DNA of 34,186 nt. Source: a virus. This document shows positions 16,331-26,505 of the stretch, piece by piece. The notes under the pieces are model-generated. The model made no database searches. It was not told the origin of the DNA and saw nothing but the letters and a program-made list of their open reading frames with translations. The DNA lies in IMG/VR virus record IMGVR_UViG_3300042332_001862, positions 1 through 34,186 of that record, one strand, 5' to 3'. The position numbers and the translations under genes are program-made. Each line of letters begins with the position of its first letter. Within the stretch, counting starts at the first letter, position 1.

Positions 16331-19300
16331 ATGACGAATTGGTCGCAGGATGGCGCCCCATCGTTCAACCGACCTGAGCTGGTTCGCTTCGATTCGCTGC
16401 GCGACAGCAAGGACCTCGGGGCGATCACCGACATCAAGGCCCACCTGTCCGGCTTCATCGGCGCCGAAGCTGGCTCTCAAAGCCTGTTTTTCTCTTTCCA
16501 GCTACTTGCGCCTGGTGCCATCCAGGTCCAGACCGTCACAGGCAGCAAGTGGACCGCTCGCTTTGTCTCCGCCTCCCTGCGCTCGGAGTCCGGCAGTATC
16601 GGCTTAGACGATCGCGGCAACGCCCGTGGTGTCGACATTGTCAACAGCATCGACGCTGACGAGGCGCTGGCTCCTTTCCCGCCCGGGAAATACACCGTGG
16701 TGGTTTCCTGCTCCCAGTGGCAGTCAACGCCTTTCGAGTTGGTCCTGCGGGTCAACCCGACCACCAGGTTGCACGCCAATCTCGCTGGCCGCGGCGGACT
16801 TGGGCAGTACACTCGTTTGCGCGTGGCTGTTGCCCGCCTTAGCGGCGCGCTCACCGGCCTCGGCCAACTCCGGGCGCCAGGCTCGGGCCTGTTCTCGGGC
16901 CGCCGCGATCGCCCTCTCGTCGGCGGCTTCCTCGCCGGCAGGGGCGCGCTAACGGGCAAGCTTTCAGTGCGCGAGCCTCTGCGCAGCCTGTCTGGCGCTT
17001 TTCTTGCCGGCCGCGGCGGCCTTGGGGCTTCGACAGTGGTTTCAAACAACCTGGGCCCCAGGATGTGGGCCTCCAGGCTTGTTACCCCAACAGAGGCGAC
17101 AGACAGCGCTAGCTACGCCAGTGTGGCCTTGAGCGAGGCCGATTACAGCCTTCACGCTTTTTACTATCTCCCGCCTGGATCTCCTAGCAGCCAGCGGCGG
17201 CTTGCGGTAACCTACCGCGCCCCTAATGGACAGGTGCTATGGAGCCGTCTTACTGATATTTACTGCTTAACTAATGATACGCGGGGCTGGAAAGTGCTCG
17301 CCTTGACCGGTGGCGACTTCCTCTTGTTCAGTCAAAGCCAGGCGGCCTTCGGCGGTCTACTTGCAATTCGCATCGGACGAGACGGAGTTATTGCTTGGAA
17401 GCGACAATTTGGAGCTCGTATCAATCCTGTGATTATTGGAGGTAGCGACAACGGCAGCGAGATCGAGCAAATCAGTGACGTAGCCCTGCAGCCTTCGTTG
17501 AATCGGGTTACATTCGCCGTTGTCATAGTCAGCGTCACTCCTGGCTATATCACGCTTGACCTTGACACTGGGGCCGCCGTTTCGGCTCGCGCGTTAAGGG
17601 GTGGCACCATGCAGACTGGCCATATACCTATTTTCGACAGTGGCGTCACTCTTAACGCCCCTTTGATCAAGGCGGACGGCCGATTTATACTAACTGGCAG
17701 CAAAAGAGGCCAGCCAGCTTACACATGGACTGTGGAATGCGATAGCGACCTTACCAGCGTCAACACGTTTTACAAATACACTGACGGCACTAGCCTTGTT
17801 TTCGACGGCAGCGCAGTGCTGCATACGGATGGCTCTGTCACGATTGCGGGAGGCAGCGCAATCTCTAGAGGTCGCAGGTTCACTGCTGGGTTTCCCTTGC
17901 TGCAGCTCGCCCCAGATATGACAATTCGTCGGCGCGTCACCAGCGCTGCTGGGAACAGTAACCTCACCCGAGGAGCGCTAATAGCAACTGACGCCCTAGG
18001 GGCCTTGCACTACGGCGACGCAAATGGCATCTATTCGCGGGACTACGAGGGCGACCTCACCTATCGCTATACAACCTTTACTGGGTTGCCGGGGCGCATT
18101 GATGAGGTCTCTTCCACCAAGCCTGGGCCTTGGTTTAATATTGCTAGCCAGTGGGGCATCCTGGCCACATCTACTGCTTCCGATCAGCCAGCACTGGGGA
18201 CGGTAGTGGTAGGCTTTGAGATCGACATGGCGCCTACAACTGTCGCCAATGAACTGAATTACAGTATTACTATCGGCACTTCTGAGAATGTCCCGCAGGC
18301 CCGCCAGGTTACGCCGGCCGTGGTCGCCCTTGATCTTGACGAAAACGACGGCGGCATCGTGCCGATCGCGTTCGTTTCTTTAATAGTCGTCCTCAATACA
18401 AGTACGCCTGCTTGGAACCCAGTCTTTACTGACGCCAGTTCAATTCTTGCCTGGGAATTAACATCCAGCGCTATTCGCCGTGGAACCTCTAGCGAATTTC
18501 CTCAGCTAGCAATTAAGCCCGACCCTGCAATAGAGCCAGACCCTTTAGCTCAGTTTGTCGTTTTTCATCTGCCAGGTACTGGTATTCCTGATACGAACTT
18601 CTTTGTCGACTACTCTCGATTCGTTCATCAGCCGATTCCGCTTGGCAACGTCAAATACTCAACTGAACAAGCCCTTTACCCCGACCTTGGCGGCTTTTTT
18701 GAGCGCACTTCTATTCGCTTTGACGGCATCGAAGACGCAATTGCTTGCGCGCCGTCGCCGGCTTTTCGTTTCGGTAAGGAGAATTTCACAATCGAGGCCA
18801 AAATCTTCCGGCTCAATAGTAACCCTTGCGTCTTGTTTAGCAACAGTCAGGTTGGCGATCCAGGGGCCCATAGTAATAGCTTTTACCTGGCCCTCGATGC
18901 TAATGGGATCCTTGAGATCTTTTCGGCAGGACGCGGCCGGCTTTCCCTTGCCTTCTCTGGATCCCCGAGGCGCACCGTGCCTTATGGCGCTTGGTCTCAC
19001 GTTGCCCTAACAAGAGAGGATCAGGTATGGCGCGTTCACGTCAATGGCCAAGTTGACTCAGCGGCCTGGCGTTACGACCTGGACCTAAGCGCTGGCGCCT
19101 TACTGATTGGCAGAGGAACTCAGATCCCTACGGACGGGAACTGGTCTTCTGGCAATGGCATCCCTGCCGGCGCCAACTACTTTCCCTTCACCGGCTTCAT
19201 GGCCGACATTCGAATCACCAAGGAAGCTGCTCGCTATCACCGCAACTTTCAACCCCGCGCCGCTCCGATTCAATACCTTCCCGCCGGGCCTCCTGCAAGC

Positions 19301-21739
19301 TCGCCAGCAGGAACTGAGCCTGCCGAGACAGGCGCGGCTACCCCCGACCTGGCCTTCAACCGGGTCCTGTTGTTTGCCCGGATGAACGGTAATGACAACG
19401 TCTTTCGCGACAGCGGCCCCTACGACCACAGCCTGATTCCCTTCGGCAACGTCACACAAATTCCTGGCGGCAAATGGGGCGGCAGCCAGGGGGCCTTCGA
19501 CTCTTTTGGTGACTGGGTAGAGGTGCCTACCAACCCCGTGCTGGCCCTGGGGACAGGCGACTTTACTATTTCGATGTGGGCAAAGCGCACCGGCGAAGGC
19601 CAAGAAGCCGACTTCTTCCAGGCCCTGCTGGACAGCCGGACTACCGAGCCTGAATCTCAGTTCTGCCTGCGCATCAACCGCAGCGTCACCGGCCGGCAGT
19701 TGTGCCTCTATGTCGGTGGGGCAATTCGAATCTTGGGCCAGCCCATGGCCATCAACGTTCGCTACCACGTCGCAGTGGTTCGCAGGAGCGGGATCACCTC
19801 TCTCTACATGAACGGGGTTCCTGCCGGCAACACCTGGGCTGATGCCACCAACTACACCAGCACCAGCTGGACGATTGGCCGAGCCCGGTTTGCTGCAGGA
19901 GCCGACCAGTGGTACTTCCAGGGCCACTTAAACGATGTCCGGATTGAGCGCGGTGCGCTCTACGACGGTGCCTTCATTCCTCCGACCGCTCCGACCGGAT
20001 CCCCTCCATCGGCTACGGCACGCTACTGGCGGCTAGTGGATTTGCGCCCCTACCAAGGCTCAAGCGGCGTCTTTTCGCTTTCTGAGATTGCGTTGCATCG
20101 GGGCCGCGACCGGCTGCCTGGAACCACCACGACCAGCCTGCCGGCGCCCAGCTCCGGTCTGCTGGTCAGCACTCAAGACTTAAGCGCCACCTTGAACTGC
20201 GACTGGGGCCGGGCCCCTATGGAGCAGATCGGCAGCTGGATTCAAATCGATGCCGGCGCACCTGTCACAGCCGACGGCTTGCGCCTCGCCACGGCCGGGC
20301 AGTCTGCCCAGGGCGTCTCAGGTTTCACGCTGCAATATTCCAGTGACGGGGCCAACTGGGCCACCCTGGGGCATGTCGCCAGCATCCCGCTAAGCGATTC
20401 AGTTCTAGGCCCTCGGCTGGGTTTCGTGCCCCTGCCCGGGCCGCCCACCGACATTGTTGATGCTGATTTTGATCGCGTCGTTCTCCTGCTGCGCGGCAAT
20501 ATACCCAACGCTCTTGCAACTGACAGCGGCCCCAGAAGATTGACGGTCGACAACGTCAATGTTTCAGCCAGCGCGATCGAAAGCGCTCAAGGCGGGCAAA
20601 GCATGCTGTTCAGTGCTGCCAGCGGCTCCTACTTGACCCTGGGCGCGACCGGCGGTGATACGGGCCGGCGCTCGGTGTACTTCTCTTTCGGGGCTGGTGC
20701 CCTGACGGTTGAGATGGACATTTTTCCGTTGACGGTCCCGGCCAACTATTTCTCGCTGTTTAATACCAATGCCATTGGTGATTCGGCCAGCTACGCCAAC
20801 GGTTTTCAGTGGGTCTTGACAAGCGCAATGAAGCTAGATCTTTACATCAATGGAGCATTCCGTGGCGTTTCACTAGGGTCAGTTAGCCTGCGTCAATGGA
20901 GCCGACTGCGCTTAAGCCGCGACTCTACCGGCATTTGGCGGTACAACATCAATGGCGTGGTCGATTCAACCACTTTTGCTAATACGGTCGACCTATCGAG
21001 CCGCGCCTTCACGATTGGCCGGGACGGGGCCGACACCGGCGCTCCCTACTTCTACAACGGCTACATGGACGAGGTGAAGGTCACCCGCGGACTGGCTCGC
21101 GGCAATACGATACGCATCACCAATCTTGCCTGGACACCGAGCGCCCGAGGACGCCTGATTGGGGGCTTGGTCACGGGGCGGGCCATGCACAGTATCCTGT
21201 TCGCCCGCGGGCGACTGAGCGGAACGCTGGCTACCGTGGCTGTAGATGGCTCGCAAAGCGCAGCATCTATCACCAGCCTGCCTGACGCAAGCCTGCCGCT
21301 GACTGGGTTCGAGCGAGTTGCGATGGACCAGGCCGGAGCGACCGTATCGGCCGGGGGGTTTGTGACAGGCCAGACATACCGGATCGCCGGTGTTGGGTCC
21401 ACCGATTTCAGGCCGATCGGGGCCGCCTCCAACACGATTGGTCTGATCTTCAAGGCCACAGGCCCAGGGACAGGCAACGGCACTGCGGTCGTAATCAGGA
21501 CCGTGGACGCAGCAATCCGAGACATCGCTGGCCTTGCCGCGGCGGCCAGTGTCGTTGAATTTGACACCACGGGCACCCCAAACACGATTTACGTCGGGCG
21601 AGCTCCTGTCGGCACGGACCGGACAGCGGCGGGCTGGACGGTAGAGCGGACTACTTTTACGGCTCAAGGCATTAAAGTGGGCGAGACGCTGACTGCCACC
21701 GGCGCCTGGACTGCACGAACTTCTCTCGCCTACGCCTGA
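16331..21739 (+). CDS. Giant multidomain tail adhesin (propeller-like, three LamG, discoidin-like)
   Basis: 1802 residues from ATG 16331. Order: N-terminal module shared with the gene before (~45-140); four G-x-G-x-L units (~150-235); a long beta-propeller-like region (~240-740) with repeated blades; LamG 1 (~794-980, WSHVALTREDQVWRVHVNG); LamG 2 (~1008-1205, FTISMWAKR, YFQGHLNDVRIERG); an F5/8-type-C-like domain (~1230-1357, YWRLVDLRPYQ, GFTLQYSSDGANW); LamG 3 (~1378-1592); two more units (ARGRLIGGL, ARGRLSGTL); and a C-terminal tail-fibre segment (GGFVTGQTYRIAGVGSTDF). LamG and discoidin-like folds bind glycans, so this is a host-recognition protein. Base composition changes between its segments. 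It is not a tape measure: there are no long helical stretches. Confidence 0.85.
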   Translation: MTNWSQDGAPSFNRPELVRFDSLRDSKDLGAITDIKAHLSGFIGAEAGSQSLFFSFQLLAPGAIQVQTVTGSKWTARFVSASLRSESGSIGLDDRGNARGVDIVNSIDADEALAPFPPGKYTVVVSCSQWQSTPFELVLRVNPTTRLHANLAGRGGLGQYTRLRVAVARLSGALTGLGQLRAPGSGLFSGRRDRPLVGGFLAGRGALTGKLSVREPLRSLSGAFLAGRGGLGASTVVSNNLGPRMWASRLVTPTEATDSASYASVALSEADYSLHAFYYLPPGSPSSQRRLAVTYRAPNGQVLWSRLTDIYCLTNDTRGWKVLALTGGDFLLFSQSQAAFGGLLAIRIGRDGVIAWKRQFGARINPVIIGGSDNGSEIEQISDVALQPSLNRVTFAVVIVSVTPGYITLDLDTGAAVSARALRGGTMQTGHIPIFDSGVTLNAPLIKADGRFILTGSKRGQPAYTWTVECDSDLTSVNTFYKYTDGTSLVFDGSAVLHTDGSVTIAGGSAISRGRRFTAGFPLLQLAPDMTIRRRVTSAAGNSNLTRGALIATDALGALHYGDANGIYSRDYEGDLTYRYTTFTGLPGRIDEVSSTKPGPWFNIASQWGILATSTASDQPALGTVVVGFEIDMAPTTVANELNYSITIGTSENVPQARQVTPAVVALDLDENDGGIVPIAFVSLIVVLNTSTPAWNPVFTDASSILAWELTSSAIRRGTSSEFPQLAIKPDPAIEPDPLAQFVVFHLPGTGIPDTNFFVDYSRFVHQPIPLGNVKYSTEQALYPDLGGFFERTSIRFDGIEDAIACAPSPAFRFGKENFTIEAKIFRLNSNPCVLFSNSQVGDPGAHSNSFYLALDANGILEIFSAGRGRLSLAFSGSPRRTVPYGAWSHVALTREDQVWRVHVNGQVDSAAWRYDLDLSAGALLIGRGTQIPTDGNWSSGNGIPAGANYFPFTGFMADIRITKEAARYHRNFQPRAAPIQYLPAGPPASSPAGTEPAETGAATPDLAFNRVLLFARMNGNDNVFRDSGPYDHSLIPFGNVTQIPGGKWGGSQGAFDSFGDWVEVPTNPVLALGTGDFTISMWAKRTGEGQEADFFQALLDSRTTEPESQFCLRINRSVTGRQLCLYVGGAIRILGQPMAINVRYHVAVVRRSGITSLYMNGVPAGNTWADATNYTSTSWTIGRARFAAGADQWYFQGHLNDVRIERGALYDGAFIPPTAPTGSPPSATARYWRLVDLRPYQGSSGVFSLSEIALHRGRDRLPGTTTTSLPAPSSGLLVSTQDLSATLNCDWGRAPMEQIGSWIQIDAGAPVTADGLRLATAGQSAQGVSGFTLQYSSDGANWATLGHVASIPLSDSVLGPRLGFVPLPGPPTDIVDADFDRVVLLLRGNIPNALATDSGPRRLTVDNVNVSASAIESAQGGQSMLFSAASGSYLTLGATGGDTGRRSVYFSFGAGALTVEMDIFPLTVPANYFSLFNTNAIGDSASYANGFQWVLTSAMKLDLYINGAFRGVSLGSVSLRQWSRLRLSRDSTGIWRYNINGVVDSTTFANTVDLSSRAFTIGRDGADTGAPYFYNGYMDEVKVTRGLARGNTIRITNLAWTPSARGRLIGGLVTGRAMHSILFARGRLSGTLATVAVDGSQSAASITSLPDASLPLTGFERVAMDQAGATVSAGGFVTGQTYRIAGVGSTDFRPIGAASNTIGLIFKATGPGTGNGTAVVIRTVDAAIRDIAGLAAAASVVEFDTTGTPNTIYVGRAPVGTDRTAAGWTVERTTFTAQGIKVGETLTATGAWTARTSLAYA

Positions 21740-21742
21740 GCC

Positions 21743-24700
21743 TTGGCCAACCAGACGGTCACCACCGCCGTCAATTATGACGCTGCATCGATCAGCGGCT
21801 TGCTTGATGGTGAACTCATCACGGTCAACGGCGGGTCGCTGACAATCAACGCGGACACGCGCTGGAACCAGCAGGCGGCGGTCTTCGGAAACATCACTGT
21901 TTCATCTACGCTCGGCGGCGTGGTGGCGATTGATGGTACGCAGGTTTGGGAAGTGCCTTTCTCTGTGGCCGTGGGGCTAGTCCCAACACAAGCTGCCCTT
22001 GGGTCCAACACGGTCACAGGAGGCACCAGCGGCGCGACAGGCGAGTTGACTCGTGTATGGGCCAGCGGATCGTTCACCCCGGCTGCGGCGGGCGCTGTAA
22101 TGCCTCTGGCGGGCTTTATCAAGCTGCGATCCAAGACTGGTAACTTTCAAGCGGGTGAAACCATTACACTGCCGGGCGGGGCCACGATTGTTGCTGCCAA
22201 TACGGGCAAGCGGAGTTGGATTCATGTTGTCGGTGAGGCAAACAGAATCTTGCTTATGCCCCGTCTGGCAAGCGTGCCGATCACTGGCGACTGGTACGCC
22301 CTTGGCGCAACCGATGGCACCGACAGCCAGACAATCCAAATGCCGGTGCGGGATGAATTTCCGGCTGTGCAGATCGAGACATCACCGGGGTCGGGTGTTT
22401 ACGAATGGTGGGCCAACGCGGCAGACGCTTGGAACGGCTGGTATCCGAACAATGACAACTGGACGCTGACAAACGCCACCATCACGCGAAACGCAGTGGC
22501 AGGACCGGCAAATTATCCGGCAGGCGACAGGCTGCGGGAAACGACCGCAAACGGCAACCACCTAGTCACCGGGATAAACCTGCAATCCGCGCAAATGGAC
22601 GCCGGGTCTTACACGCACGAGGCCATTGTCAAATCTGACGGACGGCAGTGGTGCGTGGTGCAAATATCCACCAACGGCGGCGCTGATCGGTACGGCGCGC
22701 TTGTCGATCTGTCGGCTGGCACGATTATCGCCAACCCCAGTGTCGGTAGCCCGACGGGTGTTTCTTCCTCAATCACATCATTGGGCAGCGGTTATTATCA
22801 AGTCAATGTGACGCTGACTCATGTTACTGGCGATCTGAGGAGTTTCGTGGCAATCGCCGACTCGGCAACCCCAACCTATACAACCGGCTTGCCCACCTAC
22901 ACCGGCAACACGGGGCAGGGCATCATCCTTGGGTTTTCGACCGTCAAACAGGCCACACACGCTTTCATTTCGACAGACGCTCGGGGCAAGTTCTTTTACT
23001 CGGACCCCTTTGCTGGAACCATTCAACTTGCCAAGCGCGGGTCAAACAACGCTGGCCTGAAACCTGCGAGCGGTTGCGCTATTCGGATTCCAAACATTAT
23101 CCTCGGAACGTCTTCTTCGGGTGACTACACGTCGCAACACTTGTCGTCCACAACCGGGTCAAACGCCGGGGTCGCACGCTACGCCTTTGGTGTGACAAAC
23201 GCTGTCGTAGATTTTGACAAGGTATCCTGCAACTGGTCACTTAACGGCAACGCTCCGACCTCTTGGAAAGTGCAAAACTCAGGCTGGAGCCTAGTGATCT
23301 CGTTGCTCAATTTCTACTCGGAAATCAGGAACGTCTGCATTGCCCCCACGCTTTACACAAGGCTGGTCGCCAATGGCGCATACACCCACCAAAATAGTGC
23401 CAATGCGTATATGTATGATAGCCGCGTAGTGTCGCGTGGGCAAGGGGCTCAAGTTTATACTGCCACGGCGTGCGCAAATATCAACGCATACAGAACCAGT
23501 TTTGAGTCGATCGGACCAAATCAAGGTAAAGCAATTCGCAGCCCATTCCACGGAATCGCCGCTCAGGTGCAGTCTGCGGGCGGGGAATTTGTGGACTGCA
23601 CGACTATTGGTGGGCGTTCGACATTCAACGCGCAAAACTTTCTTGTCAAGAACCTGACGTATTGTGACTACATGATCGGCACAACTACGGCTGTAGCTTC
23701 TACGGCAATCGGGGTGCAGGGGACAAGCATCACGGTTGACAATATCCTGCCATTTCCGGGGGTGGCAAACAATCACCCCTTTACGGAGTACGTGGTTACG
23801 ACCGGATTTATTGCCAACCTTGTGCTGAAGAATATCGGCAGTCCGACATCCCCGCTGAACGTTGGCACTGTAAATCCTTGCGGGGCTGTACTTACTCAGG
23901 GCGCTGCGGGAACAACAGCCGAAGTGCGGCGCGTCTATACAACAAACCTTCGCCTCGGTGTGGTTTCGACGGCTGCTGCCAACCCGGTTTTGAATCTGTT
24001 TGATGTCTGGGGTGATGGAACAACGCCGCAAACCCTGGCGACGGCAAACATCAACTCGCGTGGGGGGCGGTGGACAAACCAGCGCGGGGCAAACGCGGTA
24101 TGTACGGGTTCCCATTGGGACGACGCCTATAACTCAACCACTACTGGCCGCATAACGATTAGCGGCAACGAACCATCTGTTGCTTCGGCGGCTCAATGTT
24201 CTTTCACGCTCGGCACAGGCTCAGGGTTTAACGGCAACGGCTCGGTTGTTATCTCGCGCCTGACTGACGTGGTGACTTGGACAACCCCCTATAAGATGTA
24301 CGGTCACAATGCCTTCGCAGGCGGCTGTGCGCTTCTGGGCACCGACTGCCAGAACCTGATCTTTGAGTACAAGGTCGATACAGGGTCGGGTTTCGGCGGA
24401 TCGTGGGCTTTTTTGGCAAACACTGTGCGCCGGGCAGGTGGCGGGACAAGCGGGACGAATACGGTCACAGTCACAACGGCGGATCGAACTGCACTTACGC
24501 GCCAGCCCCAAGTGGGGGATTTTGTGCAAACAGGTTCTTTCCGACTGCCCGCCAATACGACCGTTACGAACATCTCGGGCGATGTCATCACCTGCTCGAA
24601 CAACTTCACGGCCAACCTTACGACCAGTGAGTTTGTGACCTTCTCGCCGGTCAACGTGGCTGTCAGCGCAGCCAATGGATATGCTTTGCAAGTCCGCACC

Positions 24701-25051
24701 TACCCAACCGCAGCGGCTACTACAACGCTGCTGACGGCCTTCACAATGGGATTGCAGACCGACGCCACGGCGCAGCAAATCCCGCATCCGCTTCCGGGGT
24801 CATTGGTAAACATCACCAATCTTGTCCCGCAATCGCGGGTGAAGGTCAGCCGGGTGGACACCGGCGTAACCTTGCAGCAAGCATCGTGTGGCGCAAGTAC
24901 AAGTCTGGCCTTTGATTTTCAGTACACAGGCGCGGTGGAGGTGGAGGCGCGAAACACGGGCGGCACTCCAACGTATGAGCCGTGGGTGACACAAGTCACC
25001 ATTTCACCTGCGACGCCGACAAACATCGCCGCGCTTCAAGAACCCGACTAA
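21743..25051 (+). CDS. Tailspike / tail fibre-like protein
   Basis: A 1102-residue protein from TTG 21743, 3 nt past the previous stop. It opens MANQTVTTAVNYDAASISGL and is Asn/Thr/Gly-rich throughout. Many short strands of the type VNGGSLTINADTRWN and YMYDSRVVSRGQGAQVYTA suggest a right-handed beta-helix in the middle (~450-800). A region of beta-sandwich character (~260-400, WTLTNATITRN, YTHEAIVKSDGRQWCVVQIS) looks like a carbohydrate-binding module. No catalytic motif is identifiable. Codon usage and GC are visibly different from the capsid genes, hinting at an exchanged host-range gene. The TTG start is chosen because the conserved-looking MANQTV begins there. Confidence 0.75.
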   Translation: MANQTVTTAVNYDAASISGLLDGELITVNGGSLTINADTRWNQQAAVFGNITVSSTLGGVVAIDGTQVWEVPFSVAVGLVPTQAALGSNTVTGGTSGATGELTRVWASGSFTPAAAGAVMPLAGFIKLRSKTGNFQAGETITLPGGATIVAANTGKRSWIHVVGEANRILLMPRLASVPITGDWYALGATDGTDSQTIQMPVRDEFPAVQIETSPGSGVYEWWANAADAWNGWYPNNDNWTLTNATITRNAVAGPANYPAGDRLRETTANGNHLVTGINLQSAQMDAGSYTHEAIVKSDGRQWCVVQISTNGGADRYGALVDLSAGTIIANPSVGSPTGVSSSITSLGSGYYQVNVTLTHVTGDLRSFVAIADSATPTYTTGLPTYTGNTGQGIILGFSTVKQATHAFISTDARGKFFYSDPFAGTIQLAKRGSNNAGLKPASGCAIRIPNIILGTSSSGDYTSQHLSSTTGSNAGVARYAFGVTNAVVDFDKVSCNWSLNGNAPTSWKVQNSGWSLVISLLNFYSEIRNVCIAPTLYTRLVANGAYTHQNSANAYMYDSRVVSRGQGAQVYTATACANINAYRTSFESIGPNQGKAIRSPFHGIAAQVQSAGGEFVDCTTIGGRSTFNAQNFLVKNLTYCDYMIGTTTAVASTAIGVQGTSITVDNILPFPGVANNHPFTEYVVTTGFIANLVLKNIGSPTSPLNVGTVNPCGAVLTQGAAGTTAEVRRVYTTNLRLGVVSTAAANPVLNLFDVWGDGTTPQTLATANINSRGGRWTNQRGANAVCTGSHWDDAYNSTTTGRITISGNEPSVASAAQCSFTLGTGSGFNGNGSVVISRLTDVVTWTTPYKMYGHNAFAGGCALLGTDCQNLIFEYKVDTGSGFGGSWAFLANTVRRAGGGTSGTNTVTVTTADRTALTRQPQVGDFVQTGSFRLPANTTVTNISGDVITCSNNFTANLTTSEFVTFSPVNVAVSAANGYALQVRTYPTAAATTTLLTAFTMGLQTDATAQQIPHPLPGSLVNITNLVPQSRVKVSRVDTGVTLQQASCGASTSLAFDFQYTGAVEVEARNTGGTPTYEPWVTQVTISPATPTNIAALQEPD

Positions 25052-25062
25052 AGGAAAACCCC

Positions 25063-26505
25063 ATGCCTATCGCAACCGATTTCACCGTCTCCCCAGCCGG
25101 CGACATTCGCCGCCAAGCGGGCGCCAGCACGGAGGTCTACTCCGTGCTGGCGCTGCACGCATGGTTGCAGGCCTCAGCGTACCAGGAAGCAGCAACAGGC
25201 GATGACTTTTTGGATATTTACACGCCAAACCCTTCAAAACTGGACGGCCCACGCGATACAGCCGTTGCTTCGCGCCTGAACTTGCTTACAAAGGGGTCGG
25301 TCGCGTACAACCTGGACGACACAGCGGCGAGGTTTATCAACTTTGGATCGGTCAAGCAGCAAGGTGCATTTGTTCAATACTCCGGCTTCAGGACCATTGG
25401 CGGCATCGTGGCCGCCAGCCCAATCTATGTGGTGCAAAGCGGTTCAAAGCTGACGAAGTTCTGGGCCAATGGCCATGTGCAGATCATAATCAAGGTCAAG
25501 ACCGCGAACGCCTTTATTGACGGCGGAAACGTTACCGCTTTCAGTCGGAAATGGGGCCAAACCTATTCCCACTTCGATGTAAACCTATCGGCCGGGGGCG
25601 AGAGTAACGCGGCACTTTCGACCGCGCTTGATGGAAACATCCTATTAACTGAAGCCCAGGCGGCGGCGCTTTCAACCAAGGTGGCGGTGGCGTTCGGCGA
25701 CACCACTCAGGATTTAGTGAATGGCAATGGCGCTAAGTTGTATAAAGGCACCATCACTCTTTCCAATTCCTGCACATTGCAAGAAGCGTATCAATACTTG
25801 CAATACCTTACGCGAGAAGATAGCGCGGCCACGCTAAACGGTATTCCCGGCTGGCGTTACCGTGTGCTCAATACGGCGTACACCGAAATCCCGGCGGCCC
25901 CGTTTGGGACGTTTGCTGGCGGCACCTTCTTCCTGGCGCAGGGCTGGTTCATTGCTGGCGTCCTTCCGGCTGAAAGCACGAAATATCAGCTGATCGCGCA
26001 CGACGGCACCGTACAAGTTCCGCCCACGCTTGCCAGTATTACGATTGGCAACCTTGACGTCGGGTACCGAGTGGTGGTGGCTCGTGACGATGGATCAGGT
26101 GAAGTCTTGAAGGACGAATACACGCCTGTTGCAGCGGCTGTCGGCGCCACGGCTTTAACGGTGGTGGAAAGCATCAAGACCGATACACCTGCGGCGGGCG
26201 TGATCCGCATTAAGGGATTGCGTTACACCTACGCTTCTTTTAATGCAGGCACCAAGACCTTCTCCGGCCTTTCCCCGACTCTATCGAGCAACATTGTCAC
26301 AGCAGATGACGTTTTTGTGCCGTTTATTGACCGCATCGCAACCGCAGGGACTGAATCGGTATCGTTTATCCATGCCGGCAACTTCAATGCACAGGTGTTG
26401 GTCCGCTACGGCGTCGGCGGTTCGCCCATTGAGCCGTATGATACGACCTTAACTATCACAAGCGCGGGCGGTTCTGTGAACGCAAGTCGCAACAGTGATG
26501 TGTGA
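25063..26505 (+). CDS. Tail fibre/structural protein of marine-phage type
   Basis: 480 residues from ATG 25063, with AAGGA 7 nt upstream; the longer frame back to 24982 overlaps the previous gene and is not needed. The start (PIATDFTVSPAGDIRRQAG, then YSVLALHAWLQ) and the pattern SVAYNLDDTAARFINFGSV resemble a tail-fibre-type structural protein I know from several marine phages. The middle is beta-rich, with GTFFLAQGWFIAGV and a C-terminal Ig-like module (~370-470). It is coupled to the next gene by a stop-start overlap (TGATG). Its composition matches the gene before, so they may have been acquired together. Confidence 0.75.
   Translation: MPIATDFTVSPAGDIRRQAGASTEVYSVLALHAWLQASAYQEAATGDDFLDIYTPNPSKLDGPRDTAVASRLNLLTKGSVAYNLDDTAARFINFGSVKQQGAFVQYSGFRTIGGIVAASPIYVVQSGSKLTKFWANGHVQIIIKVKTANAFIDGGNVTAFSRKWGQTYSHFDVNLSAGGESNAALSTALDGNILLTEAQAAALSTKVAVAFGDTTQDLVNGNGAKLYKGTITLSNSCTLQEAYQYLQYLTREDSAATLNGIPGWRYRVLNTAYTEIPAAPFGTFAGGTFFLAQGWFIAGVLPAESTKYQLIAHDGTVQVPPTLASITIGNLDVGYRVVVARDDGSGEVLKDEYTPVAAAVGATALTVVESIKTDTPAAGVIRIKGLRYTYASFNAGTKTFSGLSPTLSSNIVTADDVFVPFIDRIATAGTESVSFIHAGNFNAQVLVRYGVGGSPIEPYDTTLTITSAGGSVNASRNSDV

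Noticed and set aside
19100-19927. 275-residue antisense frame under the giant adhesin
   Set aside because: Opposite two recognisable LamG domains; no coding character.
16331-21739. Reading the 1802-residue protein as a tape measure
   Set aside because: It lacks long helical repeats and contains LamG and discoidin-like domains, so it is an adhesin.
23291-24115. 274-residue antisense frame under the tailspike-like gene
   Set aside because: Cys/Arg-rich composition typical of a shadow, while the + frame is continuous and beta-helix-like.
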